64,000 nt of DNA from Paramecium tetraurelia (taxonomy: Eukaryota > Ciliophora > Oligohymenophorea > Peniculida > Parameciidae): assembly GCF_000165425.1 (NCBI RefSeq), contig NW_001799636.1:62001-126000 (forward strand), in the 5' to 3' direction. A program made the translations under genes and the position numbers. Positions 1-10,396 of the stretch are shown here, in pieces. Positions within the stretch are counted from its first letter, which is position 1. Each line of letters starts with the position of its first letter. Under the pieces are notes generated by a model. That model saw nothing but the letters and a program-made list of their open reading frames with translations, had not been told where the DNA came from and did not search any database.

Positions 1-654
1 ACAAAATCCTTCAATTTAAAAAATATTGTTGGTAGTCTTCCTTTATTGGAATTCGTTTATACTCTACTGGAGGAATATTTCATCGATTGGAGCACCAATT
101 TAAATAAATTGGCCAACACCTTAAATGAAAATCTATATGAATTCTTCAGATTCCAAAGGGATATGTAAAATCAATGTGTAGAACTCATTTCCAATAGAAA
201 TAAAGCCCAGTGTAAATACCTAAAGGAGTACTAGGATTTGATGAAGAAGAAACACAAATACTTTACTAGCGAACCAATAGAGAAGTGGGAGATGGTTACT
301 GAAATGGATAAGATAAAGATCAAATAGAATTAGGTACTCTCCTATCATTTCATGTTGCCCAAAGAAACCCAAGAAGTTGAAGGATTGAAGATGAGATTCG
401 CGTACATCAATAGACAAGCATACCAATAGATCACTTAGTACTTTGATAATAAGGGCATTTCTTATACTACGAGAATGTGCAATATGAGTATACGGAAGAA
501 GGAGAATGCTGCATAACATACTCAATTTGTGGAAATGATAGCTTCACAATTCATGTAGATAGTGGCTATGAGGAATGGTGAAATTCCAAATTTGAAACAG
601 GAATGGATAGATTAATACTTAAATCCTCTTAGAATCAGTTGTATTATTAGGTGA
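1..654 (+). CDS. 3' part of a helical protein, possibly a BAR-domain sorting nexin (partial)
   Basis: The window opens inside this gene; frame 1 is open from base 1 to a TGA at 652-654, giving the last 217 residues. The segment is almost wholly helical and charged (LLEEYFIDWS, NLYEFFRFQRDM, KEYQDLMKKKHKYF), with a basic stretch followed by IEKWEM. That pattern is like the arms of a BAR domain in sorting nexins, which bind curved endosomal membrane. No PX domain is visible because the 5' part lies outside. No intron is needed in this part. It converges on the next gene with only about 36 nt between the two stops, so the 3' UTRs probably overlap. The BAR assignment rests on general pattern only; coding status is solid. 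Confidence 0.6.
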
Positions 655-690
655 TAATTTGGAGACAATTATGTTATAATCATATATTAA

Positions 691-1742
691 TCATTATAAT
701 CTCATTATGGCCACATCTGTACATTCTTCAAATTTGGCATTCGAATATTAAACCATCCCTTTCTTATAAATAAAGGTGCCATCACTCAATCCTATCAATC
801 CATCCAAACCATTCAATGTATTTATTAATAAATGTTGATAATTCTTGGCATCTGACTGATTCATTATTTTATAATCATTTTCATCAATTTTCTTATTTCT
901 TTCAATGAGTTTGATTTCTACCTCCACAGGATCCTTGTAGTAAAGAAAAGCTATTTGTTAAGCTTTCTTTAGAATCTACACCAAGATTTTCGTATAGATA
1001 CTCACACTTTCAGGCAAAGCATTACCAACAAATTTTGATTCATTACTCATAGTCGAAATAACTAAAAAGAATCTAAACACAAGTATTAATTAAAACATAC
1101 CCAAAAATAAACCCTGTGATGAGGATGATAATCATTTCAAAGAAATCAATGTCAAAGCAAGTGATAAATAATTGGAAAACAATCAAGCCACTTGTTAAAA
1201 TGTATAATGATTGTTGATGCAATTGCAGATCCTTCTCATTATTTGCTGATAGGACGCTTAAAAATTAAGCCAGCACCTATCCTCCAAAGGTGAATATGAT
1301 CATCAGAGCTACATTCATATTATTCACGGCTTTTATGCAGGCAAATAAAAAGTAGAATAGAATAACAAATAATGCATAGAGCAATGAATTCTCTGTGCTA
1401 AGAGACAACATCGATATTAATAGGAGTGCTCCCAAAAACAAATATAGAAAATATCCATTCTGATTAAAGAATGAGTTCATCGATTCAAATTCAATCTAGT
1501 TAGTATAAATATTCTACTAAATTAAACAACGCAATGAAATAGCATAGGAGCATCATAAAGTAGAGCTTTGTTAAATGATGCAAGTGTTCTGATGAATTTG
1601 AATTAGTATTCTCTTATTCTAGTTGTTAGTGATTATATTGCTAATTCTGATTAACCTACATGGATTATCCTATTCTTGGAGATATCACATATCTGGATTG
1701 AGCATTCGGTATAAACGCATTGGGAGTTTAACTGCTAAACAT
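691..1742 (-). CDS. Six-span membrane protein with cytosolic tail, unknown family
   Basis: About 333 residues, with introns at 1496-1517 (22 nt) and 1073-1100 (28 nt). The first ~65 residues are polar and rich in Q, N and S. Then come six hydrophobic helices, including YFMMLLCYFIALFNL, YFLYLFLGALLLISML, LLYALFVILFYFLFACI, NVALMIIFTFGGQVL, LTSGLIVFQLFITCF and EMIIILITGFIFGFF. A charged tail of roughly 110 residues follows. The start is the ATG at 1740-1742; the stop is TGA at 691-693. I do not recognise the family: the helix count is near that of TMBIM proteins, but no signature was found. It is convergent with the gene on its left and tandem with the EFHC-type gene on its right (34 nt from that gene's stop). 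Confidence 0.75.
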
Positions 1743-1775
1743 TAATTATATGTGAAATTATTTATTTTATAAATC

Positions 1776-3500
1776 TCATTTGAAGTTTTGAGCATACCAT
1801 TTCTTGGTAAACTCATCGCAATCAAGCAACTAGAATTTCCAACCGTTTATGACAACCTCATTCCCAACTATAAGATCATTTGGAGTGAAGAACTCATTGT
1901 TGTTATTGACATTTTTGTACTTCCTCTTTTCCAAGAACTTCCCATCAGGTATTCCTAATAAGAATTAGAACATCACATACCTGAGTTTCGCACTGTGGGT
2001 TCATAGACTAAAAGACTGTCATCATTTAAGAAGAAAGTGATTACAAACACTCTGTCCTTGTCTTCTGGTTTGGTTGTGTTGAACATGGCCAGAAATCTAA
2101 GATTCACTTAGTTGTCAACCCATTTGAAGAAATCCTTCCTTGGTGGTTTGGGTTACAATCTGTAAATGTATCCAAGTGAATCCTGCTCATCTCCAATACC
2201 ATTGTGAGGAGGGATGATGATATCTAAATAGATTCTAATTATTTATAATACTTGATCTTTCTTATTGCACTTGTTCTTCCTATCCTCCTAATGGGAAGTC
2301 TACATTGAACTTCTCTAAATAGTAATATCTAGTGAATTGATCACATCCAGTGATGAGGAACTTGCGATTATAAATAATTAGAGGTTGTCCAAATTAAATA
2401 TCCTATGGTCTTATGAAATCCTCAGCATATGTCTGTCCTGGTTGATTCAGTGAAAACTTTCTGGGTAACTTTTATCTTCTCAACATCATTGGGAATGGAA
2501 CTCTACCAGAGTTGGCTGAATTGATTTCCTTGATTTCAATGGTATCATCTGCTAAATAGTAATGAAGGATATATTCGATATCTGAGAACACATAGAATTT
2601 GAGAACCTATAGATTAGATATAATTTAATCGAAACCTTTCTGTCATTCTCCAGAAATTGTTTTTAGGATGTCACTCTACCACCTCCCAATTTATGTTCTA
2701 AGTAATCTTTCATCACAGTGTCTTTCTGAGGAATGAACTTAGTCATTGTCTTGGTTTCGAATGAGTCAGACTATGGGACAAACGAGGACTCTTGAGGTAT
2801 TCCTTATAACTAGAAGATTGTCAAGGGGATTTGATACCTCGTAAAACTCCCTTGTGTACTGATCGCAATCGTAGAGACGGATGGTCTTGCCAAAGATTAT
2901 GATGTCTTGATTAATTCTGAAATCCTCAGGGAGAATAAAGGTCTTGGAATCATCAGCGCGTAAGACCTATCATTATTTGAATATGCATACTTTCTATCTC
3001 TTTAGGAAGGCTCCTTGGGGGACTCCACTGTTCTCTTGCTTTGGTTCTGTTATGCTTAATGAATGATCCTCAAGGTAGTAGCAGATTGTGATTTTGCGAA
3101 TCCTGTAATTTTCAAGTGCAGATTCAACAACAGCCTCTTTGAAATATCCACTGAATCGTAGAACATGTCTATCCATTTTCACCCAAGATGGTTAATACAA
3201 TTCTTCAGAATCATTGTTTACATTCTAAGAGTGTAACTGTTTTTTGTACTTTCGGAAGATGCATAGCATGAGTTGTACTCATATAATCAGGATTGAACAT
3301 CCCTGTTTGAGGAGGTATTTGAATTGGTTATTTACGAGGTACTGCATATTCCTTATTTGGAAGATGATTCACTTCTCTATTCTATTCTTATTTAGTTGAA
3401 GAGACTTTTCTGAAGTTTGGTTTCTAATTCAAGTCAATTAAATTACATCAATCTCTTATGTGGGTACAAAACCTGGCAATTTTGGAAAAGCAGATGCCAT
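1776..3500 (-). CDS. EFHC1/Rib72-type protein with three DM10 domains
   Basis: EFHC/Rib72 proteins are built into the lumen of ciliary doublet microtubules. About 513 residues remain after seven introns: 3424-3446, 3225-3249, 2967-2990, 2810-2837, 2607-2635, 2224-2251 and 1955-1980. Three DM10 domains are seen. The first runs from DRHVLRFSGYF through ENYRIRKITICYYLEDHSL and NSGVPQG to RLYDCDQYTREFY. The second has YYLADDTIEIKE, NSGR and ITGCDQFTRYY. The third has NLRFLAMF, FLNDDSLLVYEPTVRNSG, NEVVINGWKF and LLDCDEFTKKWY. Known EFHC1 and Rib72 carry a C-terminal EF-hand region; here the protein ends eight residues after the third DM10 domain. Divergent from the hydrolase gene on the right. Confidence 0.93.
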
Positions 3501-4334
3501 TTAATAATAATTATTAATTAATTAATTCAACACACATAAATATACATAAATCATTCACGTTTAAGTCCAATTACATCTAATCTAAATTTACTCCTCCAAC
3601 TTAAGAAATGAAATTTGAAATCCATTAGTCAAACTAAAATCTCCCTTAAACTGCTAATGATTATCATTTTTCATAATATTTGTATACTTCTCAATATTGT
3701 CTTATTAACCAAATGAAAACTTGACTTTTACAACCAATATTTATGATTTAAATCAGTTCTAATTTAAACTTTAATTTACATCAAATTACACGCATAAGTG
3801 AATAATCATAATTAGGTTATCATGAAACAGTGCTGAATTTAATCAAGTTACTCCTTATTAGATATTAGTTAATTCTATTTGAATCTACTTAAACCTGATT
3901 TTCAAATTAATTGATAGTTTTACTAATTTTCATCTATTTCATTATTCTAATCATATTTCCTCAATAATATATTGTCGTGTTGATAAAATTAATTTAGCAT
4001 TTAATATTCCTTTGAGAAAGTAATTTAATTTGTACCGACCGTGATTCTAAAGTTACTATTATATTTAAACCTTAACATTTATTAATATATTCCTATTTAT
4101 AAATTGTTTAATTTAAATAATAATTATTTTCAAGTAGTTCATTAATGCACTATGTTAAGGAATGAGTTTAAAGTTCAGGTTGATAGATAAACAGATTTTT
4201 TCAAAACGATAATATTAATTGATTAATTTTCAAAATTGAATAGGAATAATTATTTTCTGATTTAAACAGAGAACATTTAATTTTACATAATAATTTAATT
4301 TTTAGAATTACAGAACAATTCAATATTATTAATA
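3501..4334. other. AT-rich divergent intergenic region
   Basis: About 830 bp between the start codons of the EFHC-type gene (minus) and the hydrolase gene (plus). It must hold both promoters. It is much more AT-rich than the flanking exons. Short open frames exist, as expected when TGA is the only stop, but none has the composition or intron pattern of its neighbours. No RNA gene was recognised. Confidence 0.6.
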
Positions 4335-5443
4335 ATGCTTTTTTGTAAACCTTAGGTGGAATTGTCTGAAGAATAGAAGAAGTTAAGAAGATGGGTTAAG
4401 GAAATCTAATTGCTATAGCATTATGGTATATTAACTTTGCTAATGTTTAGGGTTGAAGATTGGTTTAAATTATTGCATATTTGATTTCGATGTTGAATAT
4501 CTAGGGAAGATCTATAAGATACACACATTTAGTGGAGGTCAGAACAATAAAGTATGTCATATCCTTATGTAGGAAATATTAATACTCCTTCATGGATACG
4601 GTGGATCAAATCTTCATTATTCCAGGATTTATGGTGAATTGATAGAGAAATTCAAGGTATATTCCTTGGATCTACCTGGAATGGGATATTCAAGTAAATC
4701 AGATATAAAAATGGACTCTTGCGAAGAAGCAATGGATTTTTTTATGGGGACTATTTCTAAGTTGGTGATGGGGTTGTGTCCAAATCTGTAAGTGACTCTG
4801 ATTGGTCATTCCTTTGGTGGTTTTATAGCTGCCCATCTTCTTGTGAGATTCCCAAAACTATTCAAAAGATTAATACTATTAAGTCCTGCAGGCACTACTT
4901 ATTACACAGAGGAATAGATTATGTATATATGTTGATCATTGTAGTCAAAAACAAGACTTCTCTCAATTGTCATTTCTGAGAAGAAAGATGATTGAATATG
5001 CCAAAGGATTATGGGAAGGGGTGTTTGCCATCCCGTAATATTTGAATGATCGTTTTATTGGGAGATAGTTTATTAAAATCTATTTAAAACACAGAATGCG
5101 TTTAAGTGGGATTGAGTATACTCTCTGGAAATCTTACATTGATGAAATGTTGGAATTGCCAGAGGGATCAGAAAAGTCTATATGCTTATTTTTCCATTTC
5201 CCAATATTTGCTAAAGGTCAAAATTCGATTGAGAGTATATTATCGATGAATGGAAATCAAATTAAGAATATTCCAATTTCGTTTTATTTTGGCAATTCTG
5301 ATTGGATGGATTTTAGAGGAGCAATGAACTTGAATTTCAATTAAAATATTAGACTCAGAATAATCCCTGATGCTGGGCATCAATTAAACTTCGAGAACCC
5401 TTAAGGTGTTGTTCAAGCTATCGTTTAAGAAATATTTCAATGA
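4335..5443 (+). CDS. Alpha/beta hydrolase of the ABHD4/ABHD5 (CGI-58) type
   Basis: 346 residues after removing introns 4426-4450 (25 nt), 4552-4572 (21 nt) and 4923-4944 (22 nt). The alpha/beta-hydrolase fold is clear: oxyanion region LLLHGYGGSNLHY, DLPGMGYSSKSD, nucleophile elbow GHSFGGF (Ser), a candidate acid in FGNSDWMDF, and the catalytic histidine in DAGHQLNFENP. This layout matches the ABHD4/5 and plant/yeast CGI-58-like lipases, which act on lysophospholipids or N-acyl phospholipids or regulate lipid-droplet lipase. Human ABHD5 lacks the serine; this protein keeps it, so an active enzyme is likely. No signal peptide is seen. The next gene starts 67 nt downstream on the same strand. 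Confidence 0.88.
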
Positions 5444-5510
5444 GATTTACTGTCTTTATAGACCTATTGATTATATATATATTTATAAAAATTATTTATT
5501 ATTTACAGAA

Positions 5511-6169
5511 ATGTGGGACCCCAATGCATCGATTTAAGAAAAATAAAAAATGGAGCAATACATGAAGGAGAAGATTCTAGAAACATTCAACCTATTTGCT
5601 CAAGATAAGAAGGGATATGTTGATAAGAAGTAATTGATCACTTAATATAAACAAGGGAAATTCCTTACATCATGAGATTCTTAGGTAAATTCCCTAGTGA
5701 AGCCTAAGTGAGCAAAACCATTCTTCCATAGATTGAAGAGGACGAACCTAGTGAGTCAATCAAATATTAAAAATTTGAACCTTACATGATTCAAGGTACT
5801 ATCGACTATCCCTTAATTGTAGTATTAAAGACCAATGAATATGATCCAGATGATACAGATACTCTATTAGCAGCATTTAGATAATTGGATGAGGAAAAGA
5901 AGGGATATATTGAAATCGATACATTAAAATAGAAACTTACTACGATGGGGTAATTACTATGTTGATTATATGCATTAGAATACAATTTAGACCTCTAGAG
6001 ATTGAAGACTTTATCAGATTTGCAACAAATGGAGATCCTAAGTACAAAATATTTATATATACTTCATAGTGCAACTGTTATTTATTATGAAGATTATATT
6101 TTGAGATTACAATTCTTTATTGAGAAACACATGGATTCCGTAACGAAATAATACAATCCTGAAAAATGA
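5511..6169 (+). CDS. DRC8/EFCAB2-like EF-hand protein of the nexin-dynein regulatory complex
   Basis: 182 residues, with introns at 5630-5655, 5796-5822, 5950-5978 and 6042-6069. The order of motifs follows EFCAB2/DRC8: an N-terminal helix ending in TFNLFAQDKKGYVDKKEI, then IMRFLGKFPSEAQV, IEEDEPSESIKYQKFEP, LLAAFRQLDEEKKGYIEID and a final EF-hand-like NATVIYYEDYI. DRC8 is a calmodulin-like subunit of the N-DRC that links outer doublets in cilia. The calcium loops lack several standard acidic ligands, so strong calcium binding is doubtful. The first intron ends in AAG instead of TAG; its use is required to join the two halves of the conserved KKEI-PYIMRFLG region. The 27-nt intron has no in-frame TGA. 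Confidence 0.87.
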
Positions 6170-6241
6170 TTATATGTTTTAAGTAATCATTACCATTATT
6201 TTTTGTATCTAATTAATATTTCTGAGATTTTAATTAAATTA

Positions 6242-7294
6242 ATGAAGCAGTCCTTTTAAATCAAATCAGACATGTATTTATTATTATATAGTTTGAGATA
6301 GCTTTGCTTTAAAATTGTATTCCTGGGATCCAGTTCAGTTGGCAAAAGTTCCATAATTAAGAGATTCCTCAAAAATGAATTTGCAATGAAATCGATGAGC
6401 ACTGTCGGAGTTGCATGTGTATTACATATTGATTACCCAAGGAATCGAAAGTAATTACTATACACAACCAATAAGTAAAGGTGCAATTGTGGGATACTGC
6501 AGGACAAGAGAGATATAGATCCCTGACTAAGAATTACTATAGGAATTGCGATGCAGTGGTGATTGTCTATGATATTGCAAATATGAAAAGTTTCTATTAA
6601 GTGAAAGGCTGGATTGCTGATTTTGAAGAGTATTCAATTGATTCATCCCACTAGCAAATGTGAAAGACCAGCAATTAAGATGTTGCTAGGAAATAAAATA
6701 GATCTGAATCGAGAAGTGGGAATTGAATTGGGTACTCTCCTTGCCCAAAAACAGAAGCTATTATTCCAAGAAGTATCAGCAAAATAGAATACCAACGTTG
6801 AAAATGCAATGATAAAGTTAATAGAAATTATGATTCAAACAAGATAAATTGATTCTGGAGGCAAATTAATCAGAAGGGGATCTCTCGTTGAAAGTAAATC
6901 GAGCAGCGGAGACATGTCCTCCAGTGGGATTAGTAAATCCACTAGGCCTGTTTCTTATAAGCCCCTAGAAAAGGATGTATCGAGTTTTGATACTTCCAAG
7001 TTATAGGCTATTAAGTCTGGGGGTGAAAGTTCATAGGAAGAATCTCCCTTTACTTCTGGGCCTCTTCTATACCAGACTTCTCCTCCGACCATAATTGTGA
7101 CTCCACCAGAGGATGCTCTTGTTGCCAAACAAGATGAAAACAACAACATGTGGTTAAGTATTTCGAAACATAAAAAGAAATCCCATAGTGTGAGTATGAC
7201 TTTGAAATTGGTTCATCCCAGAGAATCTGAAACTATTAGGGATGAATATTTTCTCAGATAAAATGCAAATGAGAGTTGTTTCTGCTCTTGTTGA
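6242..7294 (+). CDS. Rab-family small GTPase with long C-terminal tail
   Basis: About 334 residues with introns 6419-6441 (ends AAG) and 6630-6654. GTPase motifs are complete: P-loop GSSSVGKSS, switch I threonine in STVGVA, WDTAGQE, NKIDL and EVSAK. This is the Rab pattern ([21 protein letters not shown]), closest in feel to Rab6/Rab-like vesicle regulators. After the G domain there are about 150 residues rich in Ser, Pro and charged residues, and the protein ends ...CFCSC, suitable for Rab-type prenylation. A typical Rab is 200-220 residues, so the tail is unusual. An in-frame 18-nt GT...TAG stretch near the start (within MYLLLYS) could be a further tiny intron; both versions keep the frame. 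Confidence 0.9.
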
Positions 7295-7359
7295 TTATAT
7301 ATAAATTCTCTATTAATTAATTAGGAAAAAAAAAGATTTAAAAAATTATTTTAAATAAA

Positions 7360-7837
7360 ATGCCAAAGGGACAGACAACAACAACAACATAAAAAGCATA
7401 GAAGGCTGCCAAGAATGCTAGAGTTGCTAAGAAGGTCATCAGAGCTAGAACTCATTTCCAAAATAGATTCCACACAGCCAAACCTTTGGCACTTGCAAGA
7501 AAACCAAGATTCACCAGATTGACAAGATAATTGAAACCCATAACCAAAGGTTTAGATTTCTAAAATGTCCTCAAACACCCTCTTATTACAGAAAAGGACA
7601 TGAAGAAGATGGAAGATGAAAATACCATGGTCTTCTATGTCAATTAAAAAGCAACTAAACCATAAATCAAAAGAGCATTCTCTAAGATCTACGAAGTCAA
7701 AGTCAGAAAAGTCAACGTAATATTTACATGCCTATATTCAGATCTTAAATACCTTTGGAGGCAAAAAGAAGGCATACATTAGATTGGGAGGTGAGAATGA
7801 TGCACTCAATTTGGCCAACAAAATCGGAATCATCTGA
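7360..7837 (+). CDS. RPL23A: Ribosomal protein uL23 (L23a)
   Basis: 150 residues with one 25-nt intron at 7717-7741 (ends CAG). The lysine/arginine-rich N-terminus (KAAKNARVAKKVIRART) and the conserved core HPLITEKDMKKMEDENTMVFYV, IKRAFSKIYEVKVRKVN and LNTFGGKKKAYIRL identify L23a. It binds 25S rRNA at the polypeptide exit tunnel and is a docking site for the signal recognition particle. Length equals the family norm. Codon choice is GC-richer than in the neighbours, as expected for a highly expressed gene. The start is 65 nt downstream of the Rab stop, on the same strand. Confidence 0.97.
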
Positions 7838-8009
7838 GTGACAAAGTCATTTTATTGCATAGTAAAATATATATAAATATATCTATCCTTTCTTATATCA
7901 TTTATGAACACTAAAATAAGTATATAATTATATATATATATTCAAAAAGAAATAAAAGAGTTTCGATAAAACAAGTATTGTTAAGTATGTTCAGGACATA
8001 CTAAGTAAT

Positions 8010-8382
8010 ATGGTTGCTGAGAAGGCAGACCTTCCAGTGCCTTCTGAGATCTGCAAAACTGAAGAAGATCTTGATTTAGACGATCTGATCATAAATGAGA
8101 TGCCAAAAACAGAAGGTCCTGAATTAATCAACTCAACAACTGATTAATCACAAAAACTTAATGATCTTGCCAGTCCCAGAAGGAAATTAGTTACTTTTGA
8201 TTGAGATACCTATAGACTCATTTATAGATATTAAAAAGTCTAAATCTAAAATTATTGTTATACCTTGCTAAGTGGCCAAACGCTCTTTCAAAATGATAAG
8301 ACCAAGTCCAAGTGAAATAGACTTTTTAATTCGCTACAATGAATTTTATGAGAAAATCAATGAAATTGTGATGAATGAATGA
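8010..8382 (+). CDS. Small acidic protein, reading frame uncertain
   Basis: Two overlapping open frames. The first starts at ATG 8010 and ends at TGA 8202-8204 (64 aa, acidic: KTEEDLDLDDLIINEMPKTE). The second is one base ahead, open from 8089 to TGA 8380-8382, and contains IEIPIDSFIDIKKSKSKI and IRPSPSEIDFLIRYNEFY. Both look coding. Joining them needs a very short intron: 8190-8205 (16 nt, GTTACT...GAG) restores frame, while a more ordinary 26-nt GT...TAG choice at 8190-8215 gives a different, shorter tail. Codons upstream of 8010 are also open, so the true start may lie further left. The product is not recognised. It is convergent with the trichocyst-like gene on the right. Confidence 0.45.
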
Positions 8383-8427
8383 ATGAATTGTGAATACATC
8401 TTAATGATATTTAATTTGATTAATATT

Positions 8428-9529
8428 TCAAACTTGTATATTGGTAAAATCTGCAGATCTTACTAATAACAAAGCCTATTCACTTATAGCTTATTCACGT
8501 TGGAATTCATTTTTGGTGTCATTATAAATTTAAACTTCGTCGGCATACAAGTCATTTTCCAATTAGAGTTACTATTCATAAGTGGCTTGGTCCAATCTTC
8601 TTTGATCTCTGAATTGAGTGACTTGATCAATCTTTTCTAGAATGTTAATAGTATTTATTGATACCTAAAGTTGCTGTCAAATCAACATTGAGAGCATTTA
8701 TTTGTTTCTAGAATTCAGCGAATTCAGCATTCAATTAAACTATTCTGGCTTCGAAATTCTCTTGGTCTTGGACTTCTTACAATGACAAGTCATTGATTGA
8801 ATCTACGATGGCATTTCTAAATTCATTAAGAGTGTTGACAATTTATGTTAAGACTCCTTGATCTGAGAAGTTCTGATTTGATGCCAAAGAAATCAATGCC
8901 TTTAAAAATGGAGCCATTTTGCTTCTTGGTTTGATACTCTATTCAATTTTCTTAAGGGAATTCTAAAACTTCTTGACTTAAGCCAATGATGGGTTATTGA
9001 GTGTTGACAACAAGGCCAATGCATCATCGACTGCAGCTGTTGCATCATTCAACTCAGCAATCTAAGCTTCATATGCTTCGTGCTCTTGTTCTCTTGTGAG
9101 ATTTTCTTCATCGACCTTTTATCTATTTTGAGCCTAGTACTCCTCAAGAGTCTCGATTCTCACTTCCAATTATTCCTTTCTGGGTACCAAGAGATTTTCA
9201 ATAAGATCCTCTGATCTGCTTACATCAATTTGAGCCTATTGGATTTGTTAATTCAATTGAACAAGAAGAGCGTTGTGTTCATTTGTTCTACGCTAGAAAT
9301 TGAAATCTAAGAACTAGAGTCCTTCATCCAAGTCATTGACAAGTTCTTCAATAGCATCAACTAATTCAGAGACCGCTCCTCCAGCCATAGAATGCAATTC
9401 AAGCAAATGTAACAAGGCTCTTCCATAATTTGACTTTTGCAATTCTGCTTGTAATTTCTGAGGACTTTAACTTCTCAGCTTAGCACATGTGGCCAAACAA
9501 ATCACCAATGCAATGATCAAAAATCTCAT
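8428..9529 (-). CDS. Trichocyst matrix protein-like secreted coiled-coil protein
   Basis: 357 residues, intron 8637-8664 (28 nt). An N-terminal signal peptide (MRFLIIALVICLATCA) is followed by almost continuous helix with heptad-like spacing (LVQLNQQIQQAQIDV, ENLLVPRKEQLEVRIETLEEY). The length, signal peptide and central segment KMAPFLKALISLASNQNF ... QGVLTQIVNTLNEFRNAI resemble the two related genes near 21-22 kb and 41-42 kb. Paramecium trichocyst matrix proteins are a multigene family of secreted, proteolytically processed coiled-coil proteins that form the crystalline core of the extrusible trichocyst. I infer membership from architecture and the match to its paralogues, not from a search. 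Abundant Q is encoded by TAA/TAG. Confidence 0.72.
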
Positions 9530-9583
9530 TTTTTAATATTATTATGCTCACAGCATTACCGTTTTTGTTTTTCTTTATATAAT

Positions 9584-9833
9584 TCAACCATAACATAACT
9601 TCATAATATTTCCATTTGATTCCTTATTCAAATTATGCCCAAAGCAATTGCAGATTCCCCTCTCTACTGAAGCATCAACATGAGCAGAATCTAATCTCTA
9701 AAAATTGATTACTCACTCTGTTGTTGGGGTTATGATACTCAGTGCAAATCTTGATTTCTTTTGAATGGGAAATGGGGACAATGTTCAACTTCTCAACTGG
9801 AACCCATATGGAGAGGTTTTTCAATGATAATAA
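9584..9833 (-). CDS. Possible small gene, 3' exons only
   Basis: On the minus strand a frame is open from 9833 to a TGA at 9584-9586 if a 19-nt GTGAGT...TTAG intron is removed near 9703-9721. The peptide reads like coding sequence (IWVPVEKLNIVPISHSKE, EIKICTEYHNPNN, ASVERGICNCFGHN), and the stretch is GC-richer than its surroundings. No ATG lies in this frame, so a 5' exon would be needed and I could not find a convincing one. It could equally be the remnant of an old gene. It lies 54 nt upstream of the trichocyst-like gene start, on the same strand. Confidence 0.3.
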
Positions 9834-10396
9834 TCAATTGGGGGAGATATGGAGACTGAAAATATATCTGCTGATATATTATTATAATATCTTGCATAAT
9901 GATTGATATCAATTGTTATTATTAATTATAATTATTAATGATTATATTAAATCTTATGTAATAAAATTTTGAAATTAATTCCGTTTTCTTCTTATTCCAC
10001 ACAATTTTATGATTTTGGGCTTATGTAAAAAGACATTTACAATGTCAATGATCACTGTAATGTTTAGGATAATTGATAATATTAAATCAATATCGATTCA
10101 GTTATTATTATTAAGATTATAAGTGCGCGAGGATGGTTGGAAAGTAACGGTTAATAGTTCTAAGTGTGACCAAAATTATAAAATGGTGATCAGTTTAATT
10201 GGTGATGTGGAATCATAATGAGAATTAAAAAATAAAAATATAAAGAGGGCGAGATATGGTTATATTTTTGAAAGCGATAACTGTTTGAATTTTTATCAGC
10301 GAAAGGTTTTTGATTATTAATAGTAGGTGATATTATATTTTTGAGGAGCAAGATATTAAGTTTTAGAGAGAGGAAAATTAAGTTTAAATATATTTT
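9834..10396. other. AT-rich intergenic region upstream of the giant gene
   Basis: About 560 bp with no supported gene. It should contain the promoter of the giant membrane protein gene on its right. The open frame on the minus strand at 10190-10411 overlaps the giant gene's first codons and has no protein-like features. Confidence 0.5.

Noticed and set aside
691-1742. Bax-inhibitor (TMBIM) family membership for the six-span protein
   Set aside because: Number of spans is similar, but no TMBIM signature could be aligned.
3600-3730. Short plus-strand frame starting MKFEIHQ
   Set aside because: Length is within chance when only TGA stops translation, and composition equals that of the spacer.
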